Origin: Candidatus Parcubacteria bacterium
GTDB lineage: Bacteria; Patescibacteriota; Minisyncoccia; 2-02-FULL-40-12; GWA2-44-9
Length of the DNA: 25,591 nt
Assembly (NCBI GenBank): GCA_019662005.1
Contig: JAIFWG010000004.1
Location: 1-25,591 of the forward strand
Direction: 5' to 3'
Below, in pieces: positions 1-7,304 of this stretch. A program made the translations under genes and the position numbers. The notes under the pieces were generated by a model. That model saw only the letters and a program-made list of their open reading frames with translations. It had not been told where the DNA came from and searched no databases. Within the stretch, counting starts at the first letter, position 1; the number at the start of each line of letters is the position of its first letter.

Positions 1-525
1 TTCAGTATTCGAGAAATGGAAGAAGAGCTTCGACCAATTGCTATGTACCTGATCTTGGATTACATATGGGTTACTATTCGACGAAACCTCAAAAAACGTA
101 TCTTGCTTGTAGATGAAGCTTGGTGGCTCATGAAATATGAGATCGGAGCAAGCTTTTTGGCCAACATCGCAAAGCGGGCTCGTAAATATTACGCGGGTCT
201 AACAACTATATCCCAAGATATTCCTGACTTCTTGGCCAGTCCACAAGGTAAAACGATCTTAACCAACTCTTCTATTCAAATTCTAATGAAGCAATCGCCA
301 GCAGCCATAGAAGCCGTCCAAACGACCTTTAATCTGACCGATGCGGAAAAGTTTTACTTGCTTGAAGCGCGAGTAGGCTTTGGTTTGTTCTTCCTTGGAC
401 AAAACCATATCGGCATTCGCGTGGTAGCGTCATATGCAGAAGATCAAATCATTACTTCTGATCCTCGCCAGTTATTGGAGATAGAAAAAGCTAAAGAAGA
501 GTGGGCTAAAATGCAGGAGAAGTAG
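1..525 (+). CDS. VirB4/TraC-like conjugation ATPase, C-terminal part (5' end outside window)
   Basis: The reading frame is open from the first base, so only the C-terminal 174 residues are visible. The segment matches the C-terminal RecA-like domain of VirB4-family ATPases, which energise type IV secretion and conjugation machines at the inner membrane. The Walker B region ILLVDEAWWLM lies around visible residues 34-44. It is followed by the helix with AKRARKYYAGLTTISQD, typical of VirB4/TraC, and by the late motif ending in a GxxG-like FGLFFLG stretch. The Walker A motif must lie upstream. It is followed after 2 nt by a small membrane protein and then a beta-propeller, a likely operon. CPR genomes often carry such VirB4 genes next to pilus-like or secretion genes. 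Family assignment is fairly secure; the physiological role (DNA transfer, protein export or pilus function) is not visible. Confidence 0.85.
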   Translation, partial: FSIREMEEELRPIAMYLILDYIWVTIRRNLKKRILLVDEAWWLMKYEIGASFLANIAKRARKYYAGLTTISQDIPDFLASPQGKTILTNSSIQILMKQSPAAIEAVQTTFNLTDAEKFYLLEARVGFGLFFLGQNHIGIRVVASYAEDQIITSDPRQLLEIEKAKEEWAKMQEK

Positions 526-527
526 AC

Positions 528-1091
528 ATGGATGAGCAAGATATCAAAAATGAATTGGAGGAAGCAAGATTGAATGATAGCTCAGCAAAAGAAGCAGAAA
601 TTAAAGAAATAGTAGAAGAGGGCCGTTCATTTGGTCATCCTTCGTACTTTAAATACACAATCCTGTTCTCTTTGGCAGCGATATCAGATGCCGTAGATTT
701 TTTTGAATTCACAGGCATAGGAATACCTATTGCGATGGCTGTTTCTACTCTGTGTTTTGTAATTAGTTTATTTATCTGCTGGGTCACTAATACAAAATAC
801 AAAAGGGCTAAAAACTATGTTAGCGGGCTTGAAGAACGAATAACATCGATAGAAAAAAATACAGCAAAAGCTGCAAGATTAGGAAGTAGGTTCTTTAAGA
901 TTGAAAAGAAGTTAATGAGCAGTCCTATTGGACGCATTCTTATTGGGGAGGGGTTAAACATTATACCTATTTTTTCTATAATTAATTTAAATGTAGTTTG
1001 GGTTTATATAGCTTACAGAGATGAGAAAAAATTATATAGTAAGGCAGAAGAAGCAGGAGAAGAAATAACTAAAGAAGTCGATGAAGACTGA
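528..1091 (+). CDS. small membrane protein in VirB4 operon, function unknown
   Basis: A 187-residue protein that I do not recognise by function. The first 35 residues are acidic and probably cytoplasmic. Two hydrophobic segments follow near residues 45-60 and 66-88, then a charged, possibly coiled-coil stretch (about 90-130), a hydrophobic segment near 135-163 and a charged acidic tail. The ATG is preceded by AGGAGA at 515-520, seven bases upstream. This is one of few clear Shine-Dalgarno sequences in the window and supports the start. It begins 2 nt after the VirB4 stop and overlaps the next gene by 11 nt, so co-translation is likely. Small membrane proteins with an acidic N-terminus beside VirB4 recur in CPR genomes, which suggests (inference) a partner of the VirB4 machine. 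Confidence 0.75.
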   Translation: MDEQDIKNELEEARLNDSSAKEAEIKEIVEEGRSFGHPSYFKYTILFSLAAISDAVDFFEFTGIGIPIAMAVSTLCFVISLFICWVTNTKYKRAKNYVSGLEERITSIEKNTAKAARLGSRFFKIEKKLMSSPIGRILIGEGLNIIPIFSIINLNVVWVYIAYRDEKKLYSKAEEAGEEITKEVDED

Positions 1092-2133
1092 GAAACAACT
1101 TATAGTGTTAATTACTCTTATGGTTGGTTTGGTTTCCTATCTTACTGGCTATTTATACACAAGATCAAGTACTTCGTTGGAGCCGAGCTGGCAGAAAGCT
1201 AATATATTAGAGCGTTTTAGTGATGATCAGCCCAAAGAATCTGTGAGTGCTTACCCTAAAGGAGTTTTCAAAATTAGTAATGGGATGGTTCTTGACCCGG
1301 TGATCTCAAATTCCGAAGAAAAGGTTAGATTTTATGATCAAAACCTAAATAAAATCGATGAGTTCAATCTTATAACGAAAGAACAAAAGGTTCTAAAGGA
1401 GCTTGGGGCCAATATTTCTCAATTGTTTTGGTCTCCTAATCAAAAAGAGGTTATTTATAGCACTCATACCTCGAAAGGGAACTCTTATCAGTACACAAAT
1501 CTGGAATCAAACAAGACAGCAAACCTTGGGTTAATATCTTCCCCAGTATTTTCTCCTGATGGAAATTCAGTCGCTTTCTTAAATATCCATGGTGATATAT
1601 CCGATGTAATTATTGCTCAACCCGATGGAAAGGCTTCAAAAACACTCCTCAAAACTAGGCTCGGCAATGCGGTCTTGTACTGGCCTAAACCCGATATGGT
1701 TGTATTAAAAGCAATCAACCAATCCACTGATCAATACGAACTCTATAGTATCTCTCAAGAAGGTGATCTTAAAAAGCTTTACGAGAATGCTGCGCCTTTT
1801 GAATTAACTTGGGCGCCCCAAGGTAATCAAGCTCTCATGGTTGTTAAAGGTGGGTTGATATTATTTAATATGGAGACCAAGACTACTGTAAGTCTTCCAA
1901 TACAAACGTCGGCATCCAACTGTGCCTGGGCTCAAGATAATTCGCTTGTGTGTAGCGCTGCACAAAGCGGAGAAACACATATCTATAGAGTAGGGATTGG
2001 AGACCAGCCCAAAGAAATCGCTAATCACATCTTAATAAACTCAGAGAAGCTGTTACTATCTTCTCTAAAAGATTTCGTAATAATGGTCAGCAAAGACGAC
2101 CACCACTTATACGGATTAGAACTACTTGAATAA
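1081..2133 (+). CDS. membrane-anchored WD40/TolB-like beta-propeller protein
   Basis: A 350-residue protein with an N-terminal hydrophobic segment (about residues 7-25, LIVLITLMVGLVSYLTGYLY) that would act as a signal anchor. The rest is an extracytoplasmic domain. Repeats of the PD40/TolB type are visible, for example SPVFSPDGNSVAFLN (about 155-170) followed by IIAQPDGK, and LTWAPQGNQALMV further on. This spacing of W/FSPDG-like turns is typical of six- or seven-bladed propellers. The start overlaps the previous gene by 11 nt. The gene ends directly at a strong bidirectional terminator. Function is unknown. Propellers of this sort bind proteins or polysaccharides at the envelope, and the context suggests linkage to the VirB4-containing apparatus (inference). 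Confidence 0.8.
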   Translation: MKTEKQLIVLITLMVGLVSYLTGYLYTRSSTSLEPSWQKANILERFSDDQPKESVSAYPKGVFKISNGMVLDPVISNSEEKVRFYDQNLNKIDEFNLITKEQKVLKELGANISQLFWSPNQKEVIYSTHTSKGNSYQYTNLESNKTANLGLISSPVFSPDGNSVAFLNIHGDISDVIIAQPDGKASKTLLKTRLGNAVLYWPKPDMVVLKAINQSTDQYELYSISQEGDLKKLYENAAPFELTWAPQGNQALMVVKGGLILFNMETKTTVSLPIQTSASNCAWAQDNSLVCSAAQSGETHIYRVGIGDQPKEIANHILINSEKLLLSSLKDFVIMVSKDDHHLYGLELLE

Positions 2134-2164
2134 ACAAAAACAGCCGGACCGGCTGTTTTTGTTT
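2132..2164. terminator. bidirectional rho-independent terminator
   Basis: A perfect inverted repeat of 16 bp per arm centred on base 2148. The GC core CAGCCGG/CCGGCTG is flanked by A-runs on the left and T-runs on the right. It sits between the convergent propeller gene (stop at 2131-2133) and jag (stop at 2163-2165), and both stop codons fall inside it, so it serves both strands. Confidence 0.93.
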
Positions 2165-2642
2165 ATGGATAAGGTTTGATAATAATCCTCCTCTGGCCCT
2201 CTTGGCCCACACTCTCTGTGGCAACATCTGGACAGGAAGCAAGCTCCATGTGAACCACTCTGCGTTCGTAAGGGGACATGGGCTGCATTGCTTCGGCCTT
2301 CTGGGTCGTACGAACCCGCATGACGGCTTGGCGAGCCATATCTACAACGTGGGAGGCTCGTGATTTACGATAGTCATTCACATCCACAACAAGTGTATAG
2401 CCGCCTTGAACTTCTTTCATAAACATTGCTCGAAGGACTTGTTCTAACGCTCCTAAGTTTTGGCCGTTTCTTCCAATTAAGAATCTAGCATTTTCTGGAG
2501 TGTAAATACCAACTGTTAGTACAGCTTTTTCTTCTTGTAATTCATGGCGAAGCTCAATCTGACACTGGAGGTTCATTGCTTTTACTAACGCCTGAACGCT
2601 ATTAACCATTTTATCTTTTTGTTCTTCAGTTATTGAGCTCAT
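2163..2642 (-). CDS. jag: Jag/KhpB-like RNA-binding protein (KH + R3H)
   Basis: A 159-residue protein starting MSSITEEQKD. The chosen ATG (2642-2640) overlaps the TGA of yidC in an ATGA junction, which makes this start far more likely than a start further upstream in the yidC coding sequence. A KH-like domain carries the GxxG loop as FLIGRNGQNLGALEQVL (about residues 54-71). A C-terminal R3H domain shows RRVVHMELA, with the R-x3-H signature. The family (SpoIIIJ-associated protein, KhpB) binds RNA and is linked to cell envelope and division control. The position after yidC is its classical one. It lacks the N-terminal Jag_N domain of Firmicutes homologues, as many short CPR versions do. Confidence in family is high. 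Confidence 0.92.
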   Translation of the reverse strand: MSSITEEQKDKMVNSVQALVKAMNLQCQIELRHELQEEKAVLTVGIYTPENARFLIGRNGQNLGALEQVLRAMFMKEVQGGYTLVVDVNDYRKSRASHVVDMARQAVMRVRTTQKAEAMQPMSPYERRVVHMELASCPDVATESVGQEGQRRIIIKPYP

Positions 2643-3331
2643 GACTGTTTTTTTAAATATAACTGTTCCAACATAGAAAACCCGGTAGCGGTTACCCAAT
2701 ATAATAGCAAACCAGCAGGCAAATTCCAACCAATAACAATAATAATGACTGGGAACAAATAGAGCATCTGGCTATTCATTGCTGCCATCTCTTTGCTTGC
2801 TCCCGAAGTTTGCATATATTTAGCGCTTTGGCGTGACTGCATGAATTGCAGTAAACCAGTAACGATAGCTAAGATATGATTTTTACTTGTTAGATCTAAA
2901 AACCCTAAAAATAATTTATTAAGTGTTTCTGGATTGTGAATAAAACTATACAGAAGGGATAAACTTTGTGGATTAATCCCAGCCACAAATACCCTATACA
3001 ACGCAATCAAGATAGGTAACTGAATTAAAATTGGAAGGCATCCGCCGAATGGATTTACTTTATGTTCTTTATAAAGCTGGAGTATTGCGGCATTTTGGGC
3101 GGTTGAATCATTTTTAAGCCGCGCTCTAATTTCTTGAATTTTAGGATTAATGGCGCTTAATGCCTTTTGTGAACGTTGAGCTTTAATAGAAAGCGGAAAG
3201 AATGCTGCGCGAACCAAAACAGTGAGCGCAATAATAGCTATACCCAAATCATTTCCGGGAATATAATTATAAAGCAACAACAAAAGATTAAATAACGGTC
3301 TATATAAAATTTGTGTGAATAAAAAACTCAT
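2639..3331 (-). CDS. yidC: YidC/Oxa1 membrane protein insertase
   Basis: A 230-residue integral membrane protein that inserts proteins into the cytoplasmic membrane. It is the short form without the large periplasmic domain of proteobacterial YidC. Visible features are a first membrane helix, then IIALTVLVRAAFFPLSIK (about residues 33-50) containing the conserved arginine of the hydrophilic groove, the charged hairpin QRSQKALSAINPKIQEIRARL, the signature NPFGGCLPILIQLPILIALYRVF and a C-terminal hydrophobic pair with GWNLPAGLLLYWVTATGFSMLEQ. The start overlaps the yidD stop in an ATGA (3328-3331), and the stop overlaps the jag start in the same way, indicating translational coupling. Confidence 0.96.
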   Translation of the reverse strand: MSFLFTQILYRPLFNLLLLLYNYIPGNDLGIAIIALTVLVRAAFFPLSIKAQRSQKALSAINPKIQEIRARLKNDSTAQNAAILQLYKEHKVNPFGGCLPILIQLPILIALYRVFVAGINPQSLSLLYSFIHNPETLNKLFLGFLDLTSKNHILAIVTGLLQFMQSRQSAKYMQTSGASKEMAAMNSQMLYLFPVIIIVIGWNLPAGLLLYWVTATGFSMLEQLYLKKQS

Positions 3332-3555
3332 GGTAAATCAACTCCGCCTTTAGACCAAGGGTTACAAGAACAAATTCTTCGAACTGACTTTAAACCACCT
3401 TTTACAAGCCCGTGTTTGTGCAAAGCCAGCTCTGCATATTCTGAACAAGAAGGGTAATATTTGCAAGGCGTAAGCACCAAAGAACTCGGCACATAAAATC
3501 TCATATATTGAGAGGTGTTTCTATAAAACCGCAATAATTGAGTAATGATGTTCAT
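3328..3555 (-). CDS. yidD: YidD membrane protein insertion efficiency factor
   Basis: A 75-residue protein with the YidD/haemolytic-domain signature: LTPCKYYPSCSEYAELALHKHGLVKGG followed by RICSCNPWSKGG. The cysteines in PCKYYPSCSEY and RICSCNPW are the conserved ones. The family is a peripheral membrane protein that assists YidC-dependent insertion. The ATG overlaps the rnpA stop by one base (TAATG at 3557-3553), and its TGA overlaps the yidC ATG, so the gene is tightly embedded in the operon. Confidence 0.95.
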   Translation of the reverse strand: MNIITQLLRFYRNTSQYMRFYVPSSLVLTPCKYYPSCSEYAELALHKHGLVKGGLKSVRRICSCNPWSKGGVDLP

Positions 3556-3890
3556 TATTTGGAAATATTTTTTAATAAGCCCTCATACTCCTTTTCGACT
3601 TCTTTTTTATGCAATAACGCTTCTGGGTGAGTTACCATCACAACAATATCTAACCCTTTTAAACGATCTTTATACCGTTCACTCACGGAACTAAGAAGAC
3701 GACGAAGCACGTTTCGATCAACGGCTTTTTTGGCAACTTTTAGAGAAACTACTGGAGCAAATCTAGCATACGGTAGATTATTAGAGACAGCTTTTACAAA
3801 AAGAATGCTGCCTCGAAAAGCTTTGCCTTTTTTAAATACAAGGTCGAAATCTTTTCTTTTTTTAAGACGATACTGTTTAGGAAGAGCCAC
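3555..3890 (-). CDS. rnpA: ribonuclease P protein component
   Basis: A 111-residue basic protein, the protein subunit of RNase P, which removes 5' leaders from pre-tRNAs. The N-terminal KQYRLKKRKDFDLVFKKGK and the RNR-type motif AVDRNVLRRLL (about residues 57-66) are diagnostic. The start codon is GTG (3890-3888), giving MALPKQYRLKK, which fits the family start. The GTG follows the rpmH stop by 5 nt, with no Shine-Dalgarno sequence. The rpmH-rnpA-yidD-yidC-jag order is the standard origin-proximal arrangement in bacteria. Confidence 0.94.
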   Translation of the reverse strand: MALPKQYRLKKRKDFDLVFKKGKAFRGSILFVKAVSNNLPYARFAPVVSLKVAKKAVDRNVLRRLLSSVSERYKDRLKGLDIVVMVTHPEALLHKKEVEKEYEGLLKNISK

Positions 3891-3895
3891 GATAG

Positions 3896-4042
3896 TTAGA
3901 CCGTAAGCCGAGCACGACTTTTAGCTCTCCTGCGGGCTAAAACAGTACGGCCATTTTTAGTGCTCATTCGATTCAAAAAACCGTGCTTTCGGTTTCGTTT
4001 TTTGTTTTTTGTATGGTGAGTAAGCGCTTTTGATTTCGTCAT
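3896..4042 (-). CDS. rpmH: large ribosomal subunit protein bL34
   Basis: A 48-residue, very basic protein. The reading frame runs ATG at 4042-4040 to TAA at 3898-3896. The C-terminal two thirds, from KRNRKHGFLNRM through NGRTVLARRRAKSRARLTV, is the bL34 signature. The N-terminus (MTKSKALTHHTKNK) departs from the usual TYQP start, so the family's N-terminal consensus is degraded. bL34 lies near the peptide exit-tunnel side of the large subunit. It is the first gene of the operon and is divergent from dnaA, as in many bacteria. There is no clear Shine-Dalgarno sequence upstream. Confidence 0.93.
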   Translation of the reverse strand: MTKSKALTHHTKNKKRNRKHGFLNRMSTKNGRTVLARRRAKSRARLTV

Positions 4043-4328
4043 ATGTTTAAGGGTTATTTCTTATCTATACACTACTATTTTTTAGGCTTTGGGTCAATCT
4101 ATGCAGATTTAAGATCCGTTCTAACCCAAATTTGACAAAGGATCAAACAACACAAGCTTGCTCACAGCTTTTTAGATAGAGGGTCAATATTTACTTTAAC
4201 ATCTCAACTGATATACCAAATGTATAAATTTATTTTTTTAATAATTTTTATACACACCTTATCCACTTTGTTAACCCTTTTGATCTAAGTTTTAATTCGT
4301 ATAATAGGTTGTAAATTAATCTCTCGCC
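4043..4328. promoter_or_regulatory. rpmH-dnaA divergent regulatory region with DnaA boxes
   Basis: A 286-bp gene-free, AT-rich spacer between divergent rpmH and dnaA. Two tandem DnaA-box-like nonamers lie 11 bp apart: TTATACACA at 4248-4256 (fits TTWTNCACA) and TTATCCACT at 4259-4267 (one mismatch). A perfect TATAAT at 4300-4305 is the likely dnaA -10 element; the -35 is weak (TTTTGA near 4278). On the minus strand TTGACC (4097-4092) may be the rpmH -35. Placing the boxes just upstream of the -10 is compatible with autoregulation of dnaA by DnaA, which is known in other bacteria and inferred here. Confidence 0.6.
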
Positions 4329-5699
4329 ATGTCGAACGAAGAATTATGGAAAGCAGTTCTAGGTGAAATGGAGCTCACGCTTTCGCGTGCTAATTTTACA
4401 ACCTGGTTTAAGAACACTACGATCGTTGGGAGAGACAAAAACTATCTTATTGTCAGTGTCCCCAATGGATTTATTAAAGAGTGGCTTGAAAATAAGTTTA
4501 ACAAGAAGATTCTTCAATCTATCCGAGTTATCGCGCCTGAAATCAGAGAGATCCGATACTCTATTGGCAAACCCAAGGTAGAATTAATAAAACAAGATTT
4601 CTCTAAGATGGTCTTAGACAAAGAACTAGAGGATAAATCAGACCAGCCTTTTGATGCTGAGATCGATAAAGTTACTAACCTAAATAAAAAATACTCTTTT
4701 GAATCCTTTGTCATTGGTTCCAATAACGAACTGGCTCACGCTGCCTGTGTAGGGGTCACTAAAAACATTGGCCGCTTATATAATCCGCTCTTTCTTTATG
4801 GTGGAGTTGGATTAGGAAAAACTCACTTGATTCAAGCTGTAGGGAATAAGATATCTGAAAACAAGGATCGAAAAGTTTTATATATACCTGCTGAACGCTT
4901 TACGGCTCAAATAGTAGAAGCCATTTTAAACAAAACTATTGAGGATTTAAAAACTCAATACGCTAAATTAGATTTGCTTATTATTGATGATATTCAATTT
5001 ATCGCCGGAAAGGTTAAGGCTCAAGAGATTGTCTTTTCAACATTTAATGAGTTATACGGCCGAAACAAGCAAATTATTTTGTCCTCTGATCGTCCTCCTA
5101 AGGCTATACCTACTTTAGAAGAGCGTCTTCGCTCGCGCTTTGAAGGAGGAATGATTGCTGATGTAAATTCTCCAGATCTAGAAACAAGAATAGCTATACT
5201 GAAGCAAAAATTAATCGGCAAAAACATTGAATTATCAGAGGACATCCTTGGTTATATTGCCACGCACATTCAAAAAAATGTACGGGAATTAGAAGGAGCT
5301 CTCAATCGAGTTATTGCTTTTAGCCAAATTTACAACAAGATACCTGACATAAAAGAAACTAAAAATATACTAAACACTTATTTAAGTGCTCCCTACAGAA
5401 AAACTTCTCCTCAGTCAGTATTAAAATCAGTAGCTGATTTTTACAACATTTCTTTAGCGGATCTTGTTAAGAGGAGCCGCAAAAAAGAAGTTGTAAAACC
5501 ACGCCAAATTGCTATGTTCCTACTTAGAGAAGAAACTAAACTTTCATTCCCTGAAATTGGGCAAAAGTTAGGGGGAAGAGATCATTCCACAGTTATTCAT
5601 GCATGTGAAAAAATAAGATCAGAATCAGCCGTTGATGAACCATTAAAACAAGAGTTAGTTTTGATTAAAGAGCGTGTGTACAGTTCGTTTGATAAGTAG
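4329..5699 (+). CDS. dnaA: chromosomal replication initiator DnaA
   Basis: A 456-residue AAA+ initiator that binds DnaA boxes and opens the origin. Domain I is at about 1-80 (LWKAVLGEMELTLSRANFTTWF), with a short linker to about 120. Domain III starts at YSFESFVIGSNNELAHAAC. The Walker A GGVGLGKT is at 158-165, Walker B LLIIDD at 216-221, the arginine-finger region RLRSRFEGG at 266-274 and sensor 2 VRELEGALNR at 318-327. The domain IV signature GGRDHSTVIHACEKI is at 415-429 and binds the box. Length is normal for the family. The start ATG has no Shine-Dalgarno sequence. It is followed by an origin-like spacer and dnaN, the canonical order. Confidence 0.98.
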   Translation: MSNEELWKAVLGEMELTLSRANFTTWFKNTTIVGRDKNYLIVSVPNGFIKEWLENKFNKKILQSIRVIAPEIREIRYSIGKPKVELIKQDFSKMVLDKELEDKSDQPFDAEIDKVTNLNKKYSFESFVIGSNNELAHAACVGVTKNIGRLYNPLFLYGGVGLGKTHLIQAVGNKISENKDRKVLYIPAERFTAQIVEAILNKTIEDLKTQYAKLDLLIIDDIQFIAGKVKAQEIVFSTFNELYGRNKQIILSSDRPPKAIPTLEERLRSRFEGGMIADVNSPDLETRIAILKQKLIGKNIELSEDILGYIATHIQKNVRELEGALNRVIAFSQIYNKIPDIKETKNILNTYLSAPYRKTSPQSVLKSVADFYNISLADLVKRSRKKEVVKPRQIAMFLLREETKLSFPEIGQKLGGRDHSTVIHACEKIRSESAVDEPLKQELVLIKERVYSSFDK

Positions 5700-5923
5700 T
5701 TAATTATTTGTGGACAACAAGGGTATAAATAAAAATTAACAAAGTTATCAACTAAATATTAGCTAGTTATATCCCAGTAATCCAAATAATATCCACACTT
5801 TTTTAAATAATTATTTATCTTAGAAAATAATTATTTAAAGGATAAATAGGGTAATTTAAAAAGTTTATCCACAAAATATAGCCTTCTTAATAGTAGTAAT
5901 AAATTCTTAATATATTATATCTT
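5700..5923. other. putative replication origin oriC in the dnaA-dnaN spacer
   Basis: A 224-bp very AT-rich spacer. DnaA boxes: TGTGGACAA at 5709-5717 (minus orientation, one mismatch), ATATCCACA at 5789-5797 (one mismatch) and a perfect TTATCCACA at 5865-5873. Two copies of the self-complementary 12-mer AAATAATTATTT sit at 5805-5816 and 5825-5836, 20 bp apart. Fourteen bases after the perfect box comes TAATAGTAGTAATAA (5888-5902), five consecutive TAA/TAG triplets. This matches the DnaA-trio consensus of the basal unwinding element described in Bacillus subtilis. AT-only sequence follows up to dnaN. Box plus trios plus location make this the best origin candidate; actual origin activity is inference. 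Confidence 0.75.
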
Positions 5924-7015
5924 ATGAAAGTATCAGTAGGACAGAAAAATTTTAGAAAAGCACTTTTACTAACAGAAAAGGTAGTTGGTAAAAATACTTC
6001 TCTTCCAATCTTAAATAACATTTTATTAAAAACAGAAAATGGAAGATTAAGATTGTCTGCAACTAATCTAGAGATTGGAATTAATACTTTTATTGGCTCA
6101 AAAATAGACGAAGTAGGTGAAATTGCAGTTCCAGCAAAAATTCTAAATGATTTTATTAGTACAATAAACGACGAAAAAATAACATTAGTTACTAAAAATA
6201 ATAGTTTATATATTAATACTGATCATTATAAAACTCAGATTCTAGGTTTCGATCCTAAAGATTTTCCGATTATTCCTAAAATAAAAAGCGAACCTATATG
6301 TTCAGTGCCCCCTGGAGAGCTTAAAAATACTCTTATAGCGGTGCTAGACTCTGTTTCGTTGTCTGACTCAAGACCAGAGTTAGCAGGCGTCTACGTTTAT
6401 ATTAAGAACAACCAGGCAGTGTTTGCTTCTACTGATAGTTTTAGACTTACTGAAAAGATCCTACGCTTTAAACACCAAGAACCAGCAACCTTTATTCTTC
6501 CAAGAAATACTGTAAGTGAATTAATCCGTGTTTGTGGAGATTTAGAGGACAATTTACAAATAAAATTTTCTGAAAATCAAATTTCATTTTTTAATGATGA
6601 TTTTGAAATACTATCTCGTGTTGTAGATGGGAATTACCCTGACTATAAAAAAGTTATACCAGAAGGATGTATTTCTAGAGTATTGGTAGATAAGCAAGAA
6701 CTAGAAAAGCATTTAAGACTATCAGGACTATTTTCTTCACAGGTTTCTGATGTAAAAATACAATGTTCTGATAATAATCTTGTGTTAACTGCTAAAAACT
6801 CAGATAAAGGTGAGATTGAGACCTCTGTACCAGTCACACTAAAAAATGAACCTTTTGAAATATCTCTAAACTACCGCTACTTATTAGATGGTTTAAAAAA
6901 TATTTCAACTCCTTCTGTAATCCTTGAATATACTGGCCAGGGGAGCCCTTTGCTTGTAAAACCAGGTGACGACAATAAAGATATGGTCTATTTAATTATG
7001 CCTCTTAGAAGTTAA
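5924..7015 (+). CDS. dnaN: DNA polymerase III beta sliding clamp
   Basis: A 363-residue beta clamp, the ring that tethers the replicative polymerase to DNA. The three repeated domains are recognisable. The N-terminal domain contains LPILNNILLKTENGRLRLSATNLEIGI (about 28-54), the middle begins near VPPGELKNTLIAVLDSVS (about 128) with RPELAGVY, and the C-terminal domain ends in the family hallmark VYLIMPLR. Length is typical (360-380). The ATG lies directly after the trio-like run of the putative origin with no Shine-Dalgarno sequence. The next gene starts one base after its stop, so dnaN and the DciA-like gene are probably cotranscribed. Confidence 0.97.
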   Translation: MKVSVGQKNFRKALLLTEKVVGKNTSLPILNNILLKTENGRLRLSATNLEIGINTFIGSKIDEVGEIAVPAKILNDFISTINDEKITLVTKNNSLYINTDHYKTQILGFDPKDFPIIPKIKSEPICSVPPGELKNTLIAVLDSVSLSDSRPELAGVYVYIKNNQAVFASTDSFRLTEKILRFKHQEPATFILPRNTVSELIRVCGDLEDNLQIKFSENQISFFNDDFEILSRVVDGNYPDYKKVIPEGCISRVLVDKQELEKHLRLSGLFSSQVSDVKIQCSDNNLVLTAKNSDKGEIETSVPVTLKNEPFEISLNYRYLLDGLKNISTPSVILEYTGQGSPLLVKPGDDNKDMVYLIMPLRS

Positions 7016-7016
7016 A

Positions 7017-7304
7017 ATGTTTCGCCGCATCTCATCTCAAATAGGAAAGAAAAAGTCAGCCTTATCTAAAGAATATAGTAACAAAACAACAATAGAGGAA
7101 TCTATTAAACAATATTTAATTTCTGAATATGGAAATATTATCAATCAATTTCCCATTGAGGTTAAATATCAAGAGAGTTCTCAATTATTAACTCTTAATG
7201 CCTCTTCAAAGACAATTGCTAATGAGTTGGTACTAAAATCCCGCACTATTGCGGAATTGTTAAAAAAATCAGGTTATCTCGTGAGTAAGATAATTATAAG
7301 GTAG
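7017..7304 (+). CDS. DciA-like (DUF721) putative helicase loader
   Basis: A 95-residue protein with a basic N-terminus and a C-terminal alpha/beta module: SQLLTLNASSKTIANELVLKSRTIAELLKKSG, then VSKIIIR. This resembles the DUF721/DciA core, whose usual pattern is L-x-V-x-(A/S)-(S/N)-x-x-W-A-x-E-L-x-x-x. Here the tryptophan is missing but the ANEL and following helix fit. DciA proteins load the replicative helicase DnaB in bacteria without DnaC or DnaI. Its place one base after dnaN and near dnaA supports a replication role. Its last 11 bases overlap tail-to-tail with the penicillin-binding protein gene. The family call is moderate because the protein is short and divergent. Confidence 0.65.
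   Translation: MFRRISSQIGKKKSALSKEYSNKTTIEESIKQYLISEYGNIINQFPIEVKYQESSQLLTLNASSKTIANELVLKSRTIAELLKKSGYLVSKIIIR

Noticed and set aside
2643..2729. N-terminal extension of jag
   Set aside because: It overlaps yidC coding sequence; the ATGA junction gives the real start.
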